DNA from: Bacteroidales bacterium
Lineage (GTDB): Bacteria; Bacteroidota; Bacteroidia; Bacteroidales; JAADJA01
Reading direction: 5' to 3'
Assembly: GCA_030596605.1 (NCBI GenBank)
Contig: JAUVJI010000003.1
Span: 1 to 64,000 of the forward strand
Length of the DNA: 64,000 nt
Part shown: piece by piece, positions 60,775 through 64,000 of the stretch
Position numbering within the stretch: the first letter of the stretch is position 1
Layout: the number at the start of each line of letters is the position of its first letter
Notes under the pieces: model-generated
What the model saw: the letters and a program-made list of their open reading frames with translations, nothing else
The model's database searches: none
Told to the model about the DNA's origin: nothing
Program-made: the position numbers and the translations under genes

Positions 60775-61317
60775 ATGAAATTCGGTTTAATAATATTTGC
60801 AATTAGTCTTTTATTAGGTTTATTTTCTCCTCAATTAATGGCTCAAGATTTAAACTCAAAATACCCGGTTGATGAAGAAACCGGACTAATAACTTACAAG
60901 GAAGTTGTACAAGAAGAGGGCAACAAGGAGGATTATTTTAACCGGGCTATTGGCTGGATAAATGAATTTTATAAGAATCCTGTTGATGTTACAAAAGTTC
61001 GTGACCCACAAAGTGGAATTATTAAAGGACTTCACCGGTTTAAGATAAAAGATACAAACGAAGAAGGCCTCCAAACCGATGCCGGAGTTGTCCAATACCG
61101 GTTCTTGCTCGAATTTAAAGAAGGAAGGTACAGATATACCCTTACAGAGTTTGTTCTTCGGCAATCCTCGAAAATACCAACAGAAAAGTGGCTTAACGAA
61201 AACAATCCACAATCAAAAAGTTACCTGAAACAACTGGACAAATTTGTTCAAACCTGGATTATAAGCCTCAAAGAAGGCATGAAACCCAAGGTTGAAAAGA
61301 ATGACGACGACTGGTAG
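60775..61317 (+). CDS. DUF4468-like exported protein
   Basis: Signal peptide; DLNSKYPVDEETGLITYKEVVQEEGNKEDYFNRAIGWINEFY. Confidence 0.7.
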   Translation: MKFGLIIFAISLLLGLFSPQLMAQDLNSKYPVDEETGLITYKEVVQEEGNKEDYFNRAIGWINEFYKNPVDVTKVRDPQSGIIKGLHRFKIKDTNEEGLQTDAGVVQYRFLLEFKEGRYRYTLTEFVLRQSSKIPTEKWLNENNPQSKSYLKQLDKFVQTWIISLKEGMKPKVEKNDDDW

Positions 61318-61504
61318 GGGTTTAGTTGAAAGTTAAAAATTGAAGGTTCAAAGTTATTCCAAAAAGATACCTGCCGGAAAAATTGTAAAAATCTGCAACA
61401 GCCTTCATTTAATAGCATGATTTAAATCTGGTAGATATTATTGAGGTTGTACAACGAATTTTAATTACTTTTGAGTAATTAATTCTTATCCTACAACCAC
61501 AAAT

Positions 61505-64000
61505 ATGCGAAACATCTATTTAAAATGGTTTATAACACCAGCTATTACTGCAATAATTATATGCATTGCTAACTCTGTATTTGCCAATATAACAAAAGAA
61601 CAGGCAATTATTAAAATTTTGACAATTACTCATGCTAACTCAGCAATAGTTGATATTTATGTAGCAAATGAAGAATATAAAAAAAATAGTTATGTAAAAT
61701 TGATTGACAGAAAAAGAATTAAATGCCCCTACTCCGGGAACTGGGTTTTCTTTATAGACGAAAATCCCTTTTCAGGCTGGTATCACGATTGTAGAATTAT
61801 TTTTGTCAGCTCTGAAAATGGTGAGTTAACCACCTACAGTGAAAAAGTTTTTCCTTCCAGACTAAAAACAGATTTTAAATTAATATCTGCTGCACCAAGG
61901 CCAACACCTCCTGATTTACCGGGAAACGTTTCAAATACACCATCTACCGGCATAATGAGTAACTATAATTATGCGATGATCGTTTGTGCACTAGATGAGC
62001 AAACTTACTGGAATGATGTTTCCCTTATTTATAACACTTTAATCAGTGAGTACAATTATAACAAGCAAAATATTTTTGTTCATTATAATTGGAATGGATC
62101 AAGTTCCCTGCCGAATGGAAATGATCTGGATGGAAATGACGTTCCCTCTAATGATATAAAGTATGATGCTACCTGGAACAGGGTATTAAAAACACTTAAA
62201 AATTTATCCGGGCAGTTAAGTAATGATCCTGAAGTTCCGCAACTGGAGCCGGGAGACCAGTTAGCAATATTTTTTACCGGTACTCCGGTTTCAAAAGCCC
62301 TTTCCAAAACAATGGTAGGACTTTGGAGTGTAAGACGTAGAGAGGCTTATATTCAAACCCAGGAAATTGATGCTACAGCACAAATTGTTGATGATATTGA
62401 ATGCTCGCAAATGACAATTATGCTTGCTGTAAATTATGCATCACAGATGGCCGATAAATTTCAAGGATCAAATGCTAAGTGTAAAAACAGATATGTTTTT
62501 CACAATACAGGATCATCTGATCTTTCACACAAAGAATTATGGATTACAGGTGGAAATTATACTGAATTTGTTTTTTACTGGGTCTCTTCTGCCAGGGGAT
62601 CATATCCCAATCCCAAGCTAAATGAACCATGGAAAGAATGGATTGTTACAGGGACGTTTCCCTTTAGGACAATAACTGGTTTTAATACCCACCCCGAAGA
62701 TTACGTACCTGATACTAATAAAGATGGATTCCTGCAAATGGCGGAAACTTTTTCTTATGCAAGTAATATGGACTCATGGTGTAACAATGGATTTTATTTT
62801 AACCAATACCATTCAAATCAGGGCTCTGAATCTCCAGGCGCGATGAACCTTTTTCCTTTTACAGAAGATATTGTAACCCTTGCAGGTTTAAGCGGACAGA
62901 TTGACCAGTCGCAAATAATTCCTGCCAGAAACTATATTATTGCTGACAAACTAATTATTGCAAAGGATGTTACATTAGCGTTAAATGAAAACAGCCAAAT
63001 ATTTCTTCACAGGAATTTAAACCGAAATTCAAATGGTTATGCATATATTTACTGTGAGGAAAAAAGCAACTTACAACTTGGCAACAAGACAGTTGTTATA
63101 AATAATAATGAAGCATTTAACTCGGCATATGTGGAATTCCAAGGAGACAAAATTATAATAGGAGACCAAGTAGAATTTGTTAAGGTAGATTTATATGCTG
63201 CTCCTGCTTTGGGTAACTTAGAATTAAATATGTGCCGCTTCAATTCCTGCCTGTTAAACTCTTATAAATGTAACGTTGAGATTATTAACTGCGGATTTGA
63301 CAAAGTTTTTCAATATCATTCTTCTAAGAATTTAAAAATTGAAGGATCAAACTTTTACAAAAGCAGCGCATGGTTATTAGGATCCGAACAGGATTCATAC
63401 TTTGTAAAAGTTAATAATTGCACCTTTGATGGAATTTGCCCTTTCCTTAACTGGAACATTCCTTTGAATATCCATTATTATGGAAGTTTTGACATCTCGG
63501 AAAACATCCTGCAAAGCAATGATTATGGTATTTCCATGAACTATACCGGATGGGGGGATTCCATACATCAAATTACAGACAATGATGTTTTTAACCAGAA
63601 TAAAAGAGGGTTGGTATTTTACTTATCACGTGCAGACATCTCAGGAAATAATATTCACAACAACGGTTGGTCAGGGCTGGCATTTAATAATAATTGCAAT
63701 TTGATTTTGGAAGGTAACCGTAACGCGCTATCAGTTAATCAAACACAACGGATCATGGACAACGACAGGTACGAACTTTATACTGATGAAAGCAGTTTCC
63801 CGGTTATTATGAGTTGGAATGCTTTTGTTGATAGTGATAATTCGATTTACGAACTTATTTATTGTGTGAACTCTACCGGTGTTACCAAAGATGTAAGATA
63901 TAATTATTGGAACGGAAATTTTGATCCCCATGTTGATTTTTATCCTCCGGATGAATATATTTACCTACCTGTCTTTAACCTTGGAGATAAAGAAGAAGAA
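61505..64000 (+). CDS. Secreted C13/caspase-like-fold protein (probable pseudoprotease) followed by beta-helix; runs off the window
   Basis: Open frame from ATG 61505 to 64000 (832 codons, no stop, so absent from the ORF track). NYAMIVCALDEQTYWNDVSLIYNTLISEYNYNKQNIFVHY...GDQLAIFFTGTP...QMTIMLAVNYASQM...YTEFVFYWVSSARG; later FDISENILQSNDYGISMNYTG beta-helix-like. Confidence 0.7.
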   Translation, partial: MRNIYLKWFITPAITAIIICIANSVFANITKEQAIIKILTITHANSAIVDIYVANEEYKKNSYVKLIDRKRIKCPYSGNWVFFIDENPFSGWYHDCRIIFVSSENGELTTYSEKVFPSRLKTDFKLISAAPRPTPPDLPGNVSNTPSTGIMSNYNYAMIVCALDEQTYWNDVSLIYNTLISEYNYNKQNIFVHYNWNGSSSLPNGNDLDGNDVPSNDIKYDATWNRVLKTLKNLSGQLSNDPEVPQLEPGDQLAIFFTGTPVSKALSKTMVGLWSVRRREAYIQTQEIDATAQIVDDIECSQMTIMLAVNYASQMADKFQGSNAKCKNRYVFHNTGSSDLSHKELWITGGNYTEFVFYWVSSARGSYPNPKLNEPWKEWIVTGTFPFRTITGFNTHPEDYVPDTNKDGFLQMAETFSYASNMDSWCNNGFYFNQYHSNQGSESPGAMNLFPFTEDIVTLAGLSGQIDQSQIIPARNYIIADKLIIAKDVTLALNENSQIFLHRNLNRNSNGYAYIYCEEKSNLQLGNKTVVINNNEAFNSAYVEFQGDKIIIGDQVEFVKVDLYAAPALGNLELNMCRFNSCLLNSYKCNVEIINCGFDKVFQYHSSKNLKIEGSNFYKSSAWLLGSEQDSYFVKVNNCTFDGICPFLNWNIPLNIHYYGSFDISENILQSNDYGISMNYTGWGDSIHQITDNDVFNQNKRGLVFYLSRADISGNNIHNNGWSGLAFNNNCNLILEGNRNALSVNQTQRIMDNDRYELYTDESSFPVIMSWNAFVDSDNSIYELIYCVNSTGVTKDVRYNYWNGNFDPHVDFYPPDEYIYLPVFNLGDKEEE

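Overview
The window is a Bacteroidota (Bacteroidales/Marinilabiliales-like) chromosomal segment. It carries a type IX secretion (T9SS) core operon, porP-gldK-gldL-gldM-gldN (34.1-40.3 kb). Around it are at least eight large secreted cargo genes whose products end in type-A C-terminal sorting domains (CTDs): M14 carboxypeptidase, calcineurin-like phosphoesterase, C25 gingipain-like peptidase, S8 subtilase, LRR, beta-propeller-like and beta-helix proteins. Housekeeping genes are interspersed: leuS, glyS, recG, pheT, a nucleotide-sugar dehydrogenase, lptE, secG, groES-groEL. Main second-look items: (1) three paralogous cargo proteins with different catalytic heads share one beta-helix + 'DGGxTE' helical module + CTD; (2) the phosphoesterase member is split by a single-base frameshift at an A4 run; (3) a 2048-aa alpha-2-macroglobulin-like protein appears to lack the thioester CxEQ; (4) a truncated C13/caspase-like protein at the right edge appears to have lost its His and Cys; (5) two 53-bp palindromes with similar loops bracket one cargo gene; (6) a promoter-bearing truncated antitoxin-like ORF abuts an inverted CTD fragment; (7) a standalone SIR2-like gene sits 13 bp downstream of glyS; (8) a bacterial XPF/ERCC4-HhH nuclease; (9) a probable structured small RNA or leader lies upstream of pheT. 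No rRNA, tRNA, CRISPR array or complete transposase was recognised. All family assignments come from reading motifs; no database search was run.
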